Below, in pieces: positions 27,254-36,542 of a DNA stretch of 64,000 bases (positions are counted from its first letter, which is position 1; the number at the start of each line of letters is the position of its first letter). The stretch is from an uncultured Roseobacter sp. (GTDB lineage Bacteria; Pseudomonadota; Alphaproteobacteria; Rhodobacterales; Rhodobacteraceae), in the NCBI RefSeq assembly GCF_947495275.1, contig NZ_CANLYL010000009.1, positions 1 through 64,000 on the forward strand, given 5' to 3'. A model generated the notes under the pieces. That model ran no database searches. It saw only the letters and a list, made by a program, of their open reading frames with translations, and was not told the DNA's origin. Made by a program: the position numbers and the translations under genes.

Positions 27254-27300
27254 CACGATATAAACGCTTGACATATAGTTCCAAGAAAAATTATATCGTG
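27254..27300 (+). promoter_or_regulatory. promoter flanked by 10-bp inverted repeat (probable MarR/OhrR operator)
   Basis: Arms CACGATATAA (27254-27263) and TTATATCGTG (27291-27300) are perfectly complementary. Between them lies TTGACA (27268-27273), and 17 bases later TTATAT (27291-27296), a good sigma-70 pair reading toward the small gene at 27339. The second arm overlaps the -10 element, ideal for repression by the divergent MarR protein. Confidence 0.7.
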
Positions 27301-27338
27301 CACCATATAAATGTGATGCGACATAAAAAGGAATTGTG

Positions 27339-27560
27339 ATGTCCTGGCTCCCCAGTCTTGCCACAGAAACACCCGAAGAAGGGTTCGAGCTGGCGATTAA
27401 ACTGTCCAGAATGGCCGTCAAGAAAACCCAGCCTGACGATGCGGCCCGCAATCGCATGCGCCCGGATTATGCAAATAGCGCCGACAGCCTCACCATGGCA
27501 TCACATGTGGTCGCAACCAACTTTCAGACCGTTGCTCAGGCCAACAACTACTGGCGATAG
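27339..27560 (+). CDS. small hypothetical protein (73 aa)
   Basis: Open frame MSWLPSLATETPEEGFELAI to a stop at 27560. The ATG has an AAGGA site 6 bases upstream and sits behind a good sigma-70 promoter with a putative OhrR-like operator. No transmembrane segment or Cys. The first 30 residues are acidic/amphipathic and the C-terminus is Asn/Gln-rich. I do not recognise the family. Its promoter arrangement suggests it is the controlled target of the divergent regulator. Confidence 0.6.
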   Translation: MSWLPSLATETPEEGFELAIKLSRMAVKKTQPDDAARNRMRPDYANSADSLTMASHVVATNFQTVAQANNYWR

Positions 27561-27568
27561 CGCCGATT

Positions 27569-27883
27569 TCACTCTTTTCCGACGTTCTCTTCAAAGGCGG
27601 TTTTGAAAGCTTCCCGCTGATCGCTGGTGGCGTCAGTTTGATAGTTGGCTTTCCACTCGGCCATCGTCATCCCGTAAAAAAGTTCCCGTGCGTCGTCTTT
27701 GCCGATCTCGATCCCTTTTTCTGCGGCCGCTTCGGCGTACCAGCGGCTGAGACAATTCCGGCAAAAACCTGCAAGGTTCATCATCTCGATGTTCTGCACA
27801 TCCGTCCGGTCTTCCATCAAGTGCTTTTGCAAACGTCGAAAAGTGGCGGCCTGCAATTCAATTTCGGTCTGTGTCGGCATCAA
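27569..27883 (-). CDS. DUF1244 family protein
   Basis: Small soluble 104-aa helical protein of a conserved proteobacterial family. The family signature MMNLAGFCRNCLSRWY (two Cys) and ELFYGMTMAEWKANY are present. Function unknown. An in-frame second Met is equally possible as start. It converges on the small gene at 27339-27560, 8 bases apart. Confidence 0.85.
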   Translation of the reverse strand: MMPTQTEIELQAATFRRLQKHLMEDRTDVQNIEMMNLAGFCRNCLSRWYAEAAAEKGIEIGKDDARELFYGMTMAEWKANYQTDATSDQREAFKTAFEENVGKE

Positions 27884-28087
27884 GGCATCCTTTGTTCTCT
27901 GACACCCAGATTGGGGCGGCTGGTGTCGCTGTCAAGCGCTGCCTGAGTGCTTGCAGGGGGCGGTGGCGTCATGTCATCTATAATTTAATGAGCAGTGCAA
28001 AGCTTGAGCAGTTGCTCTGCGCGTCATCATGCGACATAAGGCGCGCAAGCCGTTAGCGATAACAAGCCTGGAAGGACGACAGCAGAG

Positions 28088-29536
28088 ATGAGACGCACGC
28101 GCAACGTCAAAATCGTGGCCACGCTGGGGCCCGCCTCTGAGACATATGAGATGATCCATGCCCTGCATATGGCCGGGGCGGATGTGTTTCGCCTCAACAT
28201 GAGCCACGGCAGCCATGAAGAGATTCGAGAAAAGCACCGTATTATTCGCCAGATCGAAGAAGACACCGGCGGCAGTATTTGCATTCTGGCGGACTTGCAG
28301 GGGCCCAAATTGCGTGTGGGTGTCTTTGCCAGTGATGATGGCGAGATGCTTGAAGAAGGCGTTTCATTTCGCATGGATCTCGACGATGCGCCGGGGGATG
28401 CCAAACGGGTAAACCTGCCGCACCCAGAGATTTTCGCTGCTTTGGAACCTGGCGCCACACTCTTGGTGAATGACGGCAAGATTCGTCTCAAGGTCGATGA
28501 TTGCAGCCCGTCTCACGCCAATTGCACGGTGATTGCCGGTGGTGTGATCTCCAACCGCAAAGGCGTGAACGTACCGGATGTTGTGTTGCCATTGGCTGCT
28601 CTGTCCGACAAAGACCGCAGTGATCTGGAGTTTGTCTGCGAGTTGGGCGTTGACTGGCTCGCACTCAGCTTTGTGCAGCGCGCCGAAGATGTGCTGGAAG
28701 CTTCGGATCTGGCAAATGGTCGGGCGGCAATTCTCTCCAAGATCGAAAAGCCCGCGGCGGTACAGAATTTTAGCGACATTCTGAAAGTCAGCGATGGCAT
28801 CATGGTGGCGCGCGGCGATCTGGGTGTCGAATTGCCTGTGCAAAATGTGCCGCCGATCCAGAAACGGCTGGTGCGCCAATGCCGGCGCGCGGCAAAGCCG
28901 GTGATCGTGGCCACGCAGATGATGGAAAGCATGATCGAAAGTCCAATGCCGACCCGGGCCGAGGTGTCGGATGTGGCAACCGCGATCTACGAGGGTGCGG
29001 ATGCCGTGATGCTTTCTGCTGAATCTGCGGCAGGCGCATATCCGATTGAGGCGGTCACCACCATGAACAATGTGGCCACTGAGGTGGAGCTTGATCCGAC
29101 CTATACTCAGATCATCGAAGCCTCGCGTGAAAGCAAGGGGGCGACAATCGCCGATGGCATCGTTTCCGCAGCGCGCGAGATTGCGGAAACCACCGACATC
29201 AAGGCGATCTGTTGTTTCAGTCAAAGCGGCACCACGGCATTGCTGGTGGCACGCGAACGCCCCCGCGTGCCGATCCTGGCGATGACGCCACTTGTACGCA
29301 CGGCGCGGCGCCTGACGCTTAGCTGGGGGACAAACTGCGTGATCACGGACAAGCTGGATCGGTTCAAACTGGCGGTTGTGGCTTCTGCCCGGGCCGCATT
29401 GCGTCAGGGATACGCAGAAGAGAATGATCAGATTGTCGTGACAGCCGGTGTGCCGTTCAATGTGCCTGGCAGCACGAACATCCTGCGCGTTGCCCCTTGC
29501 GACGAGCGTTTGATTTTCAACACTGATCCGGAATAG
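28088..29536 (+). CDS. pyk: pyruvate kinase
   Basis: Converts phosphoenolpyruvate and ADP to pyruvate and ATP, the last step of glycolysis. 482 aa. N-terminal KIVATLGPAS, catalytic SKIEKP, the MVARGDLGVE Mg-binding region and MLSAESAAGAYP are all intact, followed by the C-terminal domain. Start MRRTRNVKIV with a GGA-type site upstream (AAGGACGACAGCAGAG). The roughly 200 bases upstream hold no other gene I can see. Confidence 0.96.
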   Translation: MRRTRNVKIVATLGPASETYEMIHALHMAGADVFRLNMSHGSHEEIREKHRIIRQIEEDTGGSICILADLQGPKLRVGVFASDDGEMLEEGVSFRMDLDDAPGDAKRVNLPHPEIFAALEPGATLLVNDGKIRLKVDDCSPSHANCTVIAGGVISNRKGVNVPDVVLPLAALSDKDRSDLEFVCELGVDWLALSFVQRAEDVLEASDLANGRAAILSKIEKPAAVQNFSDILKVSDGIMVARGDLGVELPVQNVPPIQKRLVRQCRRAAKPVIVATQMMESMIESPMPTRAEVSDVATAIYEGADAVMLSAESAAGAYPIEAVTTMNNVATEVELDPTYTQIIEASRESKGATIADGIVSAAREIAETTDIKAICCFSQSGTTALLVARERPRVPILAMTPLVRTARRLTLSWGTNCVITDKLDRFKLAVVASARAALRQGYAEENDQIVVTAGVPFNVPGSTNILRVAPCDERLIFNTDPE

Positions 29537-29568
29537 TCTCCCTCCGACAGTTCTTTGGGGAAAATTCC

Positions 29569-29793
29569 ATGGACGCGGATACAGCTTTGGTGCTGGGGAT
29601 TATCATCGGCGCTTTTTCGATCATTTCGATCTTTTCGGCGCTGGTGGATCGTCGCGCGCCCCGTGCTTCTGCATTGACGGTCCTGTTGGCAACGGGGCTG
29701 ATTGTCTATGCGGCGATGACGACCCCGGTGGCCTATACGGCTGCCTCACTGCCCAAAGTGTTTGTGCAGGTATTTGTGAAGTATCTGCCATAA
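29569..29793 (+). CDS. small membrane protein, hypothetical (74 aa)
   Basis: Two predicted transmembrane helices (about 5-26 and 37-58) with a short RRAPR loop that would be cytoplasmic. ATG preceded by GGGGAAAATTCC, 32 bases after pyk, so probably co-transcribed. I do not recognise the family; it could be a conserved hypothetical of Rhodobacteraceae. Confidence 0.6.
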   Translation: MDADTALVLGIIIGAFSIISIFSALVDRRAPRASALTVLLATGLIVYAAMTTPVAYTAASLPKVFVQVFVKYLP

Positions 29794-29923
29794 CGCATCG
29801 GCCACGGATTCTGCCCTTGCCATATAATGCGCAACCGCTTATAGCGCAGCTTCTTACCGCGCGACCGGCCAATGTGGCATGCCGAGTCGCGCCTGAAACC
29901 GATCTGAAAGACAGGAGACGGAA

Positions 29924-30124
29924 ATGCCCAAGATGAAGACCAAATCGAGCGCAAAGAAGCGCTTCAAGGTGACCGCGACCGGAAAGGTCATCGGCGGTCA
30001 GGCCGGCAAGCGCCACGGCATGATCAAGCGCACACGCAAGTTCATCCGTAACGCCCGTGGAACAACAGAGCTGTCTGCGCCAGACGCCAAAATCGTCAAG
30101 GGCTTTATGCCCTACGACCGCTAA
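29924..30124 (+). CDS. rpmI: 50S ribosomal protein L35
   Basis: 66-aa basic ribosomal protein, starting [20 protein letters not shown], a hallmark of L35. Good AGGAGA site. Next to rplT as in most bacteria, but infC is not upstream here; pyk and a small membrane protein take its place. A TATAAT hexamer at 29823-29828 may be its promoter -10, with no clear -35. Confidence 0.97.
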   Translation: MPKMKTKSSAKKRFKVTATGKVIGGQAGKRHGMIKRTRKFIRNARGTTELSAPDAKIVKGFMPYDR

Positions 30125-30141
30125 AGGGAAGGAGAACTGAT

Positions 30142-30507
30142 ATGAGCCGAGTTAAAGGTGGTACAGTCGCCCACGCCCGTCACAAGAAGGTCATCAAGGC
30201 CGCAAAAGGCTACTACGGTCGCCGCAAGAGCACCTTCAAGGTCGCGCGCCAGGCGGTCGACAAAGCCAACCAATACGCCACGCGTGACCGCAAGAACCGC
30301 AAGCGCAATTTCCGCGCGCTGTGGATTCAACGGATCAACGCCGCTGTGCGCAGCCATGACGAAGCGCTGACATACAGCCGTTTCATCAACGGTCTGAACC
30401 TCGCAGGCATTGAAGTGGACCGCAAAGTGCTGGCCGATCTGGCCGTTCACGAACCCGATGCTTTCGGCGCGATCGTGAAGCAGGCCCAGGATGCGCTGGC
30501 CGCGTAA
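30142..30507 (+). CDS. rplT: 50S ribosomal protein L20
   Basis: 121-aa 23S rRNA-binding protein required for 50S assembly. Basic N-terminus [19 protein letters not shown] and the [18 protein letters not shown] block are diagnostic. AAGGAGA site, 17 bases after rpmI. Followed by a clear terminator. Confidence 0.97.
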   Translation: MSRVKGGTVAHARHKKVIKAAKGYYGRRKSTFKVARQAVDKANQYATRDRKNRKRNFRALWIQRINAAVRSHDEALTYSRFINGLNLAGIEVDRKVLADLAVHEPDAFGAIVKQAQDALAA

Positions 30508-30529
30508 GGCACAGATAGTTTTAAAAACC

Positions 30530-30561
30530 AAAGCCGCTCCCGTAAAATGGGGCGGCTTTTT
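30530..30561 (+). terminator. Rho-independent terminator of rpmI-rplT
   Basis: Stem AAAGCCGCTCC / GGGGCGGCTTT (one G-T wobble), 8-base loop CGTAAAAT, followed by T5. Lies 23 bases after rplT. Confidence 0.92.
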
Positions 30562-30776
30562 CGTTTGCGGAGGGTCAGCATCCTGAGCCCTGCGACAAGA
30601 ATGCAATCTCGTCCCTGGGGCCTGATGGTGTCGTGCAGCATGATGTGATCGGGTCAATCGTCGGTCAGTATCAGGCTTTTCCCGAGATGCGCGATTTGGC
30701 CACCTGCACATGAGAGCGCTCTTGAGCATGCGTCGTTTAGTGCTACAACCTCGATACTCAACAATGCGAAATCCGA

Positions 30777-31676
30777 ATGGCTGAAGCAGGCAGGAAAATC
30801 CAAAACGGCGAGGAGGAGGTCGATCTGAGGGATCGGATCGTCAGTGCTGTGATCATCGGCGTCATCCGATGCCTGACACTCCTGCCTTATAGGCTCCGAG
30901 TGCCCGCTGGTGGTTGGGTAATCTCACGTCTGGTGGCTCCTGTCATCGGCTACCGCGGACGTATTCGCGACAACATGCAGATGATCTTTCCGGATATGCC
31001 GGAAAAACAAATAGATGAGATGACGCGCGCCGTACCCAATCAGATCGGCCGCACCCTGTGTGAGCTGTTTTCGCCAAAAAATCTGGTGGAAACCGCAAGG
31101 AATACGCCCATTCGCGGAGATGGCATCGACGCCGTTGATGCCGCACGCGATGCCGGGCGTCCGATCATTATCGTATCCGGTCATATTGGTAATTACGATG
31201 TTGCGCGTTCCAAGCTTATTCAGCGTGGCCATAAAGTCGGCGGGCTTTACAGAAGCATGAACTACAAGGGTTTCAACGACTTCTACGTCTCGCGCATCAG
31301 TCAGGTGGGGACACCGCTTTTCCTGCGCGGACGCCGTGGCATGGGCGAGATGGTCAAGTTTCTCAAAGCCGGCAATGCCATCGCCTTGTTGATTGATCAA
31401 CATATGTCAGCAGGGGCACCGCTCAAGTTTTTTGGCCGCACTGCCTATACCGCGCTCTCGGCGGCTGAACTTGCCTTGCGATATGATGCTCTGTTGGTGC
31501 CATGTTACGGGATCCGGCAACCTGATGGGTTGAGCTTTGAGATGATCGTTGAAAAGCCGATCCCTCACACAACACCCGAAGAGATGACCCAGGCCCTGAA
31601 CGACAGTCTCGAAGCCCAGGTGCGCGCGAATTTGAGCCAATGGCTCTGGGTGCACCGGCGTTGGAAAACCCAGTAG
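30777..31676 (+). CDS. LpxL/HtrB-like lysophospholipid/lipid A acyltransferase
   Basis: 299-aa inner-membrane-associated acyltransferase. The H(x4)D active-site motif is HIGNYD (H136, D141); a GRIRDNMQMIFPDM stretch at about 60-75 is typical of lipid A late acyltransferases, and LSQWLWVHRRWK closes the protein. Likely adds a secondary acyl chain to lipid A. The roughly 215 bases between the rplT terminator and this gene hold no gene; an AGAGCGCTCT palindrome at 30713-30722 has no clear role. Confidence 0.87.
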   Translation: MAEAGRKIQNGEEEVDLRDRIVSAVIIGVIRCLTLLPYRLRVPAGGWVISRLVAPVIGYRGRIRDNMQMIFPDMPEKQIDEMTRAVPNQIGRTLCELFSPKNLVETARNTPIRGDGIDAVDAARDAGRPIIIVSGHIGNYDVARSKLIQRGHKVGGLYRSMNYKGFNDFYVSRISQVGTPLFLRGRRGMGEMVKFLKAGNAIALLIDQHMSAGAPLKFFGRTAYTALSAAELALRYDALLVPCYGIRQPDGLSFEMIVEKPIPHTTPEEMTQALNDSLEAQVRANLSQWLWVHRRWKTQ

Positions 31677-31769
31677 CTTCTCGCGCTCCTGCCCCCGGGA
31701 GGCTTGCGCATGGGCGTGACTGAGGGGATAACCAGAGACAGCAAACAGAGATTTCGGGGAGAGATCATC

Positions 31770-32579
31770 ATGAGGAAACTAATGACGCTCGTCGCCATGG
31801 GCACGGCAATAGCAGCAGGATCGGTTTATGCGCAAAGCTGTTCCGATGGTAAAACACTGACCGAGGGAAAGCTGACGATCGCGACGGGGAACCCGGCCTA
31901 TTACCCCTGGGTCATCGACGACGCGCCGGAAAGCGGGCAGGGATTTGAAGCCGCAGTTGCCTATGCGCTGGCGGATGCGATGGGGTTTGCCAAGGAGGAT
32001 GTGGTGTGGACACGCACGTCGTTCGACCAGGCAATTCAGCCCGGTGCAAAGGACTTCGATGTTAACATGCAGCAGTTCTCGATCACACCGGAGCGCGATA
32101 AGGTCGTCGATTTTTCGCAACCCTATTACACCGCGCCCATGGCTGTGCTGGTGCGTGGCGGGGATGATCTGAATTCTGATCTCGCCGCCATGAAAGAGAT
32201 GAAATGGGGTGTGGTTGCGTCCACAACGGCATTGCCTGTGGTGATGGAAACTATCGCCCCTTCGTCCAGCCCGCTGGTTTATGATGACAATGCAAATGTC
32301 GTGGAGGCGATGAAGGCCGGACAGGTGGATGCCGCTTTGTTCGATTTGCCCACAGCGCTCTATCTCTCCGCGGTGGTTCTGGACGGCGGGCAGGTCTTGG
32401 GGCAATTCGCACCGGACGCAACGTCTGACCCTGATCATTTCGGTATGCTGATGACCGAAGGCAATCCACTCAAGGCATGCGTGGACGCGGCCCTTGCCGA
32501 TCTGACCGAAAATGGCACTCTGGCCGCGATTGAGGCGGAATGGTTGCAGGAAGCCACCGGTGTGCCGCTGATCAAGTAA
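31770..32579 (+). CDS. polar amino acid ABC transporter substrate-binding protein
   Basis: 269-aa family 3 periplasmic binding protein. Signal peptide MRKLMTLVAMGTAIAAGSVYA. Family blocks: GKLTIATGNPAYYPWV, GFEAAVAYALA, then ERDKVVDFSQPYY. Start at 31770 after GGGGAGAG; an in-frame ATG at 31704 lies outside the signal peptide. First gene of a three-gene importer. Confidence 0.9.
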   Translation: MRKLMTLVAMGTAIAAGSVYAQSCSDGKTLTEGKLTIATGNPAYYPWVIDDAPESGQGFEAAVAYALADAMGFAKEDVVWTRTSFDQAIQPGAKDFDVNMQQFSITPERDKVVDFSQPYYTAPMAVLVRGGDDLNSDLAAMKEMKWGVVASTTALPVVMETIAPSSSPLVYDDNANVVEAMKAGQVDAALFDLPTALYLSAVVLDGGQVLGQFAPDATSDPDHFGMLMTEGNPLKACVDAALADLTENGTLAAIEAEWLQEATGVPLIK

Positions 32580-32586
32580 GCCCCAG

Positions 32587-33396
32587 GTGAACCGAAGACA
32601 GGCATATGAAGCAGCCCAGCGGCGGCGGTCATTGACCGTGGCTGGGGTCAGCACAGTGATCGTTCTGGCAGCGATCATCCTGTTGGTGCCACTGGCGCCG
32701 GGATGGCCTCAGGTGAAGGCCAGCTTCTTTGATGGCGGTGTCTTTGCTCAGACATTTCCAACTTTGCTCAAGGCCTTTCTGATCGACGTGATGATCTTTG
32801 CGTGGTCAGTGCCCCTAATCCTGATGTTGGGGCTGGCAGTTGCGCTGGCGCGTGGCGCGATGGCGCCTGCGCTTTTTCCCCTGCGCATTTTTGGCGCAAT
32901 CTATGTCGATGTCTTTCGCGGCGTGCCTGTTGTGCTGACGATCTACCTGATTGGTTTCGGGGTGCCTGGCCTTGGACTGCCGCGCCCCTGGAATTCACCC
33001 TACATCTGGGGGACGGTCGCGCTGGTGCTGACCTATTCGGCCTATATAGCCGAAGTTCTGCGTTCCGGGATCGAAAGCATCCATGCCAGCCAGCGCAACG
33101 CTGCGATTTGTCTGGGGCTTTCTGAGCGGGATGCCATGCGCTACGTGATCCTGCCGCAGGCGATCCGCCGGGTTGTGCCGGCAAACATGAACATGCTGGT
33201 GGCCCTACAGAAGGACGTCGCACTCCTCTCTTTTATCGGCCCGGTGGAAATCCTGCGGCAGGCGGGCATCTACAAAAGCCTGTTGGCAAATTTTACACCC
33301 TACGTCGTCGCTGCTGTGATTTTTCTGATCGTTACCGTTCCGGCCACCCGCTACGCCGACCACCTGCTGAACAGGGATCGAAATGCCCGAAGCTAA
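32587..33396 (+). CDS. polar amino acid ABC transporter permease
   Basis: 269-aa HisM/GlnP-type permease, GTG start 7 bases after the binding-protein gene. About five hydrophobic segments; the family signature [18 protein letters not shown] and the EAA-like loop with [19 protein letters not shown] are intact. A single permease implies a homodimer. Its 3' end overlaps the ATPase gene by 14 bases. Confidence 0.9.
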   Translation: MNRRQAYEAAQRRRSLTVAGVSTVIVLAAIILLVPLAPGWPQVKASFFDGGVFAQTFPTLLKAFLIDVMIFAWSVPLILMLGLAVALARGAMAPALFPLRIFGAIYVDVFRGVPVVLTIYLIGFGVPGLGLPRPWNSPYIWGTVALVLTYSAYIAEVLRSGIESIHASQRNAAICLGLSERDAMRYVILPQAIRRVVPANMNMLVALQKDVALLSFIGPVEILRQAGIYKSLLANFTPYVVAAVIFLIVTVPATRYADHLLNRDRNARS

Positions 33397-34120
33397 ACTG
33401 TCCCTGCGTGGTGTCGTCAAATCCTTTGGTGAAAATGCGGTTCTGCGGGGCATTGATCTGGAGGTCTGCGAAGGAGAGATGATCTGCCTGATCGGTGCGT
33501 CTGGTTCCGGCAAATCAACCTTGCTGCGTTGCATAAACCAACTGGAGCCTATTGATGACGGTTCAGTATGGCTTGAGGGTCAGGATATATCGGAGCCCGG
33601 ATTGGAGTTAGGCCCGGTACGGCGACGTATCGGGATCGTATTCCAGTCCTACAATCTCTTTCCGCATATGTCGGCGCTTGAAAACGTGCTGTTGGCCCCG
33701 CGCCGGGTCTTGCAAGAAGAAGGTCGCGCATTGACGGCGCGTGCCGAGGCGCTTTTCCAGAGGTTTGGTCTGGATCTGCATATGCACAAATACCCCGATC
33801 AACTATCGGGGGGGCAACAGCAGCGCGTGGCGGTCATCCGGGCGCTGGCGATGCGCCCCGAAATCATGCTTTTTGATGAAATTACCGCCGCACTCGATCC
33901 GGAATTGGTTGGCGAAGTCCTGAACGTGTTACGTCAGCTACGGACCGAAGGGATGACCATGCTTTTAGCTACCCACGAGATGGGTTTCGCACGTGAGTTG
34001 GCGGACCGGGTGTGTTTCATGGATGGTGGTGTGATCGTCGAAGAAGGCACGCCGGAACAGATATTCTCAGCGCCGCAGGTGGTTCGGACCCAGGAATTCC
34101 TGAGGTCCGTTTTGCGGTGA
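33383..34120 (+). CDS. polar amino acid ABC transporter ATP-binding protein
   Basis: 245-aa GlnQ/HisP-type ATPase. Walker [10 protein letters not shown], signature [10 protein letters not shown]-loop ALDPE, switch ATHEM. Walker B reads [12 protein letters not shown] instead of the usual DEPTSALD, a conservative variant. Last gene of the operon; converges with the LysR gene 5 bases further on. Confidence 0.92.
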   Translation: MPEAKLSLRGVVKSFGENAVLRGIDLEVCEGEMICLIGASGSGKSTLLRCINQLEPIDDGSVWLEGQDISEPGLELGPVRRRIGIVFQSYNLFPHMSALENVLLAPRRVLQEEGRALTARAEALFQRFGLDLHMHKYPDQLSGGQQQRVAVIRALAMRPEIMLFDEITAALDPELVGEVLNVLRQLRTEGMTMLLATHEMGFARELADRVCFMDGGVIVEEGTPEQIFSAPQVVRTQEFLRSVLR

Positions 34121-34125
34121 TCTTC

Positions 34126-34998
34126 TCAGCTAAGCTCCTGTAACAGTTCTGCGAATTCGATCGCCAGGCGACGCTGGCTTGATCGTTCGGCGACCAGAGC
34201 AGAGACGGAACGTTTGGCCGCCAAATCCACGATTGGTCGAAAAACGAGATCGCCATGAAGGTCCTGCACAACCGACCGTGGGAGGATCGTGACCCATTTG
34301 CAGGTCTTGATCATGCCGATCAGCGAAAATGTGTTGTGGGCCTGAATTCGGGTTTCTGACAGAGCCTGCCGCACGGTCTCGTGCTCGATGTTGTGACACA
34401 AATTGTTGCCGATGAAATCTGCCGTAATCACATCCTCCAGCCTGATCGACCCCGCGCAATTGGCCAGTGCATGATCGGGGGCGCAGGTCAGTCCAAAACG
34501 ATCCTCGAACAATACCCGGCCTTGAATGCCGTTGAGGGCGGGTGTCCCGGATGCAATGCCGATATCTGCCTGTCCGCGAACCAGCGCGTCAATCACCATG
34601 GCCGTGTCTGTATCGCGCATGTCGATTTTGAGCCCGCTGTGCCGCGTGATGAGCGCGTCGACGGCCAGAGGCACCAGGCGACCGGCGGCAGAGGGGATAG
34701 ATGCGATCCGGAGCAATCCCTTGGGGGAACTGGCGGAGGTCTCGATCTCCCGCACTGTTGCATCAAAATTGGTGACTTGCTGCTGCGCTAGGGCGAAAAC
34801 CTGTTGCCCGAGCGGGCTCAGTTGATTCTTGCGCTCGCCTTCGAACAGGCTCTGACCAAGGTGATCCTCAAGCTGTTTCAGCGTCATTGATACCGCAGAT
34901 TGAGTGCGCCCCATGCGGCTTGCCGCCTCTGCCAGATTGCCCGCCTGGGCGACGTGACTGAAACAACGCAACATTTCGATTTTGATCGGCAATTTCAA
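34126..34998 (-). CDS. LysR family transcriptional regulator
   Basis: 290-aa regulator with helix-turn-helix at about 18-40 (NLAEAASRMGRTQSAVSMTL) and a substrate-binding domain from about 90. The longest start is a TTG at 34998, with AGGA just upstream; an ATG at 34974 (MLRCFSHV) is the alternative. It is divergent from the aldehyde dehydrogenase operon and most likely controls it; an 8-bp inverted repeat overlaps the start region. Confidence 0.88.
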   Translation of the reverse strand: MKLPIKIEMLRCFSHVAQAGNLAEAASRMGRTQSAVSMTLKQLEDHLGQSLFEGERKNQLSPLGQQVFALAQQQVTNFDATVREIETSASSPKGLLRIASIPSAAGRLVPLAVDALITRHSGLKIDMRDTDTAMVIDALVRGQADIGIASGTPALNGIQGRVLFEDRFGLTCAPDHALANCAGSIRLEDVITADFIGNNLCHNIEHETVRQALSETRIQAHNTFSLIGMIKTCKWVTILPRSVVQDLHGDLVFRPIVDLAAKRSVSALVAERSSQRRLAIEFAELLQELS

Positions 34999-35025
34999 AA
35001 TTCCTGAAATTAGATTAAGGAATTT
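34998..35025 (+). promoter_or_regulatory. inverted repeat between LysR and ALDH operon (probable LysR box)
   Basis: Arms AAATTCCT (34998-35005) and AGGAATTT (35018-35025), 12 bases apart, lying between the two divergent genes. The spacing fits the dyad of a LysR recognition site. It overlaps the proposed regulator start, consistent with autoregulation. Confidence 0.55.
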
Positions 35026-35090
35026 GAGTTTGACTGATATTGCTCGTTGTGTCCACTCTTCTCCAAATGTCGACTTGGGAGAAACGCGTC

Positions 35091-36542
35091 GTGGCCGAAA
35101 GCAAATTGAATTTCATCGCGGGACAATGGATCGCTGGCGAAGGTGAAATCGAAAACCGGAACCCTTCCGATGTGTCCGATGTTATTGGCAATTTTGCTCA
35201 GGCAAGCGCTGGACAACTGGATGCGGCTCTGGAAAAGGCCCGCGACGCGCAGCGTATCTGGGCGGGTTACGGTCTCGAACGACGTCAGGCGGTCTTGCAG
35301 GCCATCGGTACGGAGCTGATTTCCCGATCAGAGGAACTTGGCAAGCTGCTCAGCCGTGAAGAGGGCAAGCCGCTGGCTGAAGGTAAGGGCGAGATTTACC
35401 GCGCCGGTCAGTTTTTCACCTATTATGCCGCCGAATGTCTGCGTCAGCTTGGTGAAAATGCGGACAGCGTCCGGGACGGCATCGAAATCGACGTGCGGCG
35501 CGAACCTGTAGGCGTGGTAGCGATCATTTCGCCATGGAATTTCCCGACTGCAACAGCCTCCTGGAAAATCGCGCCAGCGCTCTGCTACGGCAATGCGGTG
35601 GTCTGGAAACCGGCGAATATAACGCCCGCCTCCGCCGTAGCGCTGACCGAGATCATTGCCCGGCAGGATATTCCGGAAGGTCTGTTCTCTCTGGTCATGG
35701 GGTCCGGGCGTTCGGTTGGACAGCGGTTGGTCGAAAGCTCCGGTGTTAATGCGATCTCTTTCACCGGGTCCGTACCCGTGGGGCGGGGTATCGCCACGGC
35801 AGCGGTCGGAAACTTTACCAAGGTACAGCTGGAAATGGGGTCCAAGAACGCGCTGGCGGTGATGGATGATGCTGATATCGACCTTGCCGTGACGGTTGCG
35901 CTTGGCGGCGCGTTCGGCGGAACCGGGCAAAAATGCACGGCCTCTTCGCGGCTGGTGGTCCATGAGGCCATCCACGATGCGTTCGTCGAAAAGCTTGTCG
36001 TGGGTGCGCAGGCGATGACAGTGGGCCATGCGCTGGAAGCCGGAACCCAGATCGGTCCTGTTGTCAGTGAAGCGCAATTGCTTGAAAATCTTGGCTATGT
36101 TGATCTGGGCAAATCTGAAGGGGCAGAGCTTGCCTTTGGCGGTGCGCGCTTGTCGCTTTCTCATGACGGGTATTACATGTCACCCGGTGTATTTTTGAAC
36201 ACGACAAACGATATGCGGATCAACCGCGAAGAGATGTTTGCGCCGCTGACCTCGGTTATTCGGGTGGGCAGCTATGATGAAGCATTATCCGTCGTGAATG
36301 ATACCAGCTTCGGGCTGACCTCCGGGATCGTGACCCGGAGCCTCGCGCGCGCAACCCATTTCCGCCGAAATGCGCGCACCGGGGTTGTGACTGTCAACCT
36401 GCCAACGGCCGGGACCGATTATCATGTGCCCTTTGGCGGGCGCGGCGAAAGCTCCTATGGACCGCGCGAACAGGGTAGGGCAGCCGCCGAATTTTATACA
36501 ACCGTCAAGACCGCCTATATCAGCGCGGGGGCGCCGGAATAA
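35091..36542 (+). CDS. aldehyde dehydrogenase, NAD(P)-dependent
   Basis: 483-aa ALDH-superfamily enzyme oxidising an aldehyde to a carboxylate. Catalytic C282 (GQKCTAS) and general base E248 (LEMGSKN) are present; the ISPWNFP and FTGSVPVGR cofactor blocks are intact. Closest in style to alpha-ketoglutarate-semialdehyde/succinate-semialdehyde type enzymes. The GTG at 35091 is preceded by GGGAGA; the frame extends to a TTG at 35040. First gene of a tightly overlapping operon (TAATG junction with the M19 gene). Confidence 0.9.
   Translation: MAESKLNFIAGQWIAGEGEIENRNPSDVSDVIGNFAQASAGQLDAALEKARDAQRIWAGYGLERRQAVLQAIGTELISRSEELGKLLSREEGKPLAEGKGEIYRAGQFFTYYAAECLRQLGENADSVRDGIEIDVRREPVGVVAIISPWNFPTATASWKIAPALCYGNAVVWKPANITPASAVALTEIIARQDIPEGLFSLVMGSGRSVGQRLVESSGVNAISFTGSVPVGRGIATAAVGNFTKVQLEMGSKNALAVMDDADIDLAVTVALGGAFGGTGQKCTASSRLVVHEAIHDAFVEKLVVGAQAMTVGHALEAGTQIGPVVSEAQLLENLGYVDLGKSEGAELAFGGARLSLSHDGYYMSPGVFLNTTNDMRINREEMFAPLTSVIRVGSYDEALSVVNDTSFGLTSGIVTRSLARATHFRRNARTGVVTVNLPTAGTDYHVPFGGRGESSYGPREQGRAAAEFYTTVKTAYISAGAPE

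Noticed and set aside
30713-30722. AGAGCGCTCT palindrome before the acyltransferase gene
   Set aside because: Ten bases only, no second copy nearby and no fitting regulator; likely chance.
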